The position numbers were made by a program, and so were the translations under genes. From Geminicoccaceae bacterium (GTDB lineage Bacteria > Pseudomonadota > Alphaproteobacteria > Geminicoccales > Geminicoccaceae), in NCBI GenBank assembly GCA_020446285.1, contig JAGREZ010000079.1, positions 388 to 11,953 on the forward strand: DNA of 11,566 nt, in the 5' to 3' direction. The notes beneath the pieces were generated by a model. The model was not told the origin of the DNA and did no database searches. It worked only from the letters and a program-made list of their open reading frames with translations. Positions 10,238 through 11,566 of the stretch are shown piece by piece; the first letter of the stretch is position 1, and every line of letters starts with the position of its first letter.

Positions 10238-10264
10238 CCTGTCGGCGGCCCGACCGCCGGCAGG
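10238..10264 (+). terminator. Hairpin after the antiporter gene
   Basis: CCTGTCGGCGG (10238-10248) pairs with CCGCCGGCAGG (10254-10264) over 11 bp with one wobble and a CCCGA loop, 17 bases after the antiporter stop. No T-run follows, so full termination is uncertain; the next gene starts 41 bases later on the same strand. Confidence 0.45.
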
Positions 10265-10305
10265 ACCGACAGCCGGGTCTCAACCGTTCAGCCGGGCCGC
10301 GTTTC

Positions 10306-10956
10306 ATGGTCAAGCCGGATCCAGGATCGTTCGTCGCCGTCAATGTCATGCGCGCGCGGCTGACCATGCTCGGTTTCAATCTCGCCTTCATCACCCTTCG
10401 AACGAGCCAGGCGAAGCTGTTCGAGGGAGGCATCCATCTGGCCGGTCTCGAGGGCCTCATCCATCTGAGCACCGGCACCGCACTCGTCACTTCCGTGGGC
10501 CTGTCGCTGGCGGCCATGACGGTTTTCCTGCTCTCGACCATCATGGACGAACGCGGGGTATGCGAGCCGCGTCTGCTCGCCATGGGCGATCTGCTCATGT
10601 GCCTGGCGATCGGGCAGGCGGTGATCGGATATTTCAGCCCGTATCTGAACGTGATCGCGGCGCAACTCGATTCGGATATCGAACACACGCTGCTGGTCGG
10701 GCGGATCGGCGACGGCATCCGGCTGCTCGGCGGGGCCGTCTGGTGCCTTGTCACCTATGTCGCTCCGGCGGTCTTCCTCTGGCGTTCTCCTTGTGCGCGC
10801 CGGACGCTGGTCCTCATGGCCTTCGCCTATCTGCTGCTGCTCCTGCTCGTCGGCCAGTGCCGGGTGTTGGCGCAAATGATCGAAACGCCTGAACTCATGC
10901 CGGATTTCTTCGAGCGTTTCCTGTTGATGCCTCTCGCGGCACCGCTCTTCTGGTAG
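10306..10956 (+). CDS. Unrecognised integral membrane protein, 216 residues, after the antiporter
   Basis: I do not recognise a family. The protein is hydrophobic with about four clear membrane segments, at roughly residues 55-78, 90-112, 139-160 and 168-189, and a possible weaker one at 19-34. The loop at 113-138 carries charged residues (QLDSDIEHTLLVGRIGDGIR), and a short acidic loop MDERG follows the first segment. Cysteines occur at 86, 99, 147, 163 and 185, with no metal-binding spacing evident. The ATG at 10306 has no good ribosome site; an ATG at 10348 (residue 15) also lacks one, so the start is uncertain. It is on the same strand, 85 bases after the antiporter and beyond a hairpin. 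A helper role in the gadB module is possible but rests on position alone. An opposite-strand frame here reads like a shadow rich in charged residues. Confidence 0.7.
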   Translation: MVKPDPGSFVAVNVMRARLTMLGFNLAFITLRTSQAKLFEGGIHLAGLEGLIHLSTGTALVTSVGLSLAAMTVFLLSTIMDERGVCEPRLLAMGDLLMCLAIGQAVIGYFSPYLNVIAAQLDSDIEHTLLVGRIGDGIRLLGGAVWCLVTYVAPAVFLWRSPCARRTLVLMAFAYLLLLLLVGQCRVLAQMIETPELMPDFFERFLLMPLAAPLFW

Positions 10957-11093
10957 GCCGTTCACCACGCCTGCGGTACGGCAGGATGCCCGGCGCGTCG
11001 TTGCCGGCAAGCTGATTGACGGTTTGGTGACCGGTGATTAAACCTTTCGAAGAATGGTGGCAGGATGCCGTCGCAGTTCTTTCAGGGAGATCA
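10957..11093 (+). other. Intergenic gap before the TRAP gene, with weak hairpins and a possible promoter
   Basis: The 137 bases hold a weak bulged hairpin (TGCCCGGC at 10987-10994 with GCCGGCA at 11003-11009) and then a candidate promoter: TTGACG (11016-11021), 17 bases, TAAACC (11039-11044, three of six). A purine-rich AGGGAGA (11084-11090) is the ribosome binding site of the next gene. The promoter call is weak. Confidence 0.35.
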
Positions 11094-11096
11094 ATG

Positions 11097-11566
11097 ATGA
11101 AGCTCACACGACGCCTCGCGGTGACCGCCGCGGCCTGGGTCGTGGCCGGAATGGCGGTCGTCGCACCCGCCGCCGCCCAGCAGATGAAGGCCTGGAACAT
11201 TCACCCCGAGGGCTATCCGAATACGGTGGCGCTGGACAAGTTCGCCGAGCTGGTGGACGAGAAGTCCGGCGGGCGGATGACCGTGCAGAATTTCCATGGC
11301 GGTGTGCTCGGCAGCCAGCCCGATGCGGTCGAACAGGTCCGTCTCGGCGGTATCGAGATCGGCAATTTCAACCTCGGGCCGATCGGTCCGGTGGTGCCCG
11401 CCGCCAACGTCGTCTCGCTGCCGTTCATCTTCCGCGATACCGGCCACATGTTCCGCGCCCTCGAGGGTGATGCCGGCAAGGCGATCAGCGATGCCATGGC
11501 CGAAAAGGGCCTCGTCGTGCTCGGCTGGTACGACAGCGGTGCGCGTTCCTTCTACAATTCCAAGCA
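11097..11566 (+). CDS. TRAP transporter periplasmic substrate-binding protein (DctP family), 5' part only
   Basis: The frame runs open off the window end. The N-terminus (MKLTRRLAVTAAAWVVAG, then an alanine-rich stretch ending APAAAQQ) is a Sec signal peptide with likely cleavage after about residue 27, so the mature protein is periplasmic. The following sequence, MKAWNIHPEGYPNTVALDKFAELVDEKSGGRMTV, then VLGSQPDAVEQVRLGGIEIG and LPFIFRDTGHMFRALEGDAG, is the standard N-terminal lobe of DctP-type TRAP binding proteins, which capture organic acids or related anions for a sodium-driven DctQ/DctM permease. The substrate is unknown because the key binding Arg region is only just reached. GGAG at 11086-11089 is 7 bases from this ATG; an in-frame ATG at 11094 is the alternative, with 4-base spacing. 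QM genes would be expected downstream. Confidence 0.92.
   Translation, partial: MKLTRRLAVTAAAWVVAGMAVVAPAAAQQMKAWNIHPEGYPNTVALDKFAELVDEKSGGRMTVQNFHGGVLGSQPDAVEQVRLGGIEIGNFNLGPIGPVVPAANVVSLPFIFRDTGHMFRALEGDAGKAISDAMAEKGLVVLGWYDSGARSFYNSK

Noticed and set aside
8334..10754. 806-codon open frame on the minus strand antisense to the antiporter and the small membrane protein
   Set aside because: The translation is a charged, low-complexity mix typical of the antisense of membrane proteins; the plus strand has clear membrane domains and family motifs.
11054..11470. Plus-strand 138-codon frame near the right end
   Set aside because: It is out of frame with the TRAP binding protein, whose frame has a signal peptide, ribosome site and DctP motifs.

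Overview
The window is high-GC DNA with densely packed genes, short or overlapping gene junctions and long antisense reading frames. Gene content and style fit a proteobacterium, most likely an alphaproteobacterium: a sugar epimerase of the tagatose/psicose 3-epimerase type, a TRAP transporter binding protein, a tandem glycine riboswitch before gcvT, and FNR/FixK-like sites. Genus cannot be read from the sequence alone.

Layout. (1) Positions 1-381 (+) hold the 3' end of a TIM-barrel sugar epimerase. A 16-bp hairpin at 399-441 separates it from the convergent genes that follow. (2) Positions 447-6159 (-) are a four-gene glycine operon, read right to left: gcvT, gcvH, gcvP and an FAD-dependent DAO-family oxidoreductase. 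A two-aptamer glycine riboswitch (about 6180-6410) precedes it, with a plausible sigma70-type promoter (6429-6457) placed so that the RNA would start just before the first aptamer. GcvT, GcvH and the fused GcvP are three of the four glycine cleavage proteins; the fourth (Lpd) is not in the window. The FAD enzyme is tightly coupled to gcvP and shares the riboswitch, so it probably works on glycine, sarcosine or another amino acid feeding that pathway.

(3) Positions 6421-6824 are the divergent control region. It holds the gcv promoter, an AT-rich stretch with a near-consensus promoter for the rightward genes, an 11-bp inverted repeat around that promoter, and a perfect FNR-type box TTGAT-N4-ATCAA. 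(4) Positions 6825-10956 (+) hold a PLP-dependent glutamate decarboxylase (gadB), a two-domain AspT-type (aspartate:alanine exchanger family) antiporter with central TrkA-C/RCK_C-like domains, and an unrecognised membrane protein. The natural reading is a decarboxylase/antiporter pair: glutamate enters, is decarboxylated with use of a cytoplasmic proton, and GABA leaves. An AspT-type carrier stands where the usual GadC (APC family) exchanger would be. The FNR-type box suggests control by oxygen or redox state. This module is the most interesting part of the window.

(5) From 11097 to the window end (+) is the 5' part of a TRAP transporter periplasmic binding protein (DctP family), with signal peptide and ribosome binding site, starting a separate transport unit.
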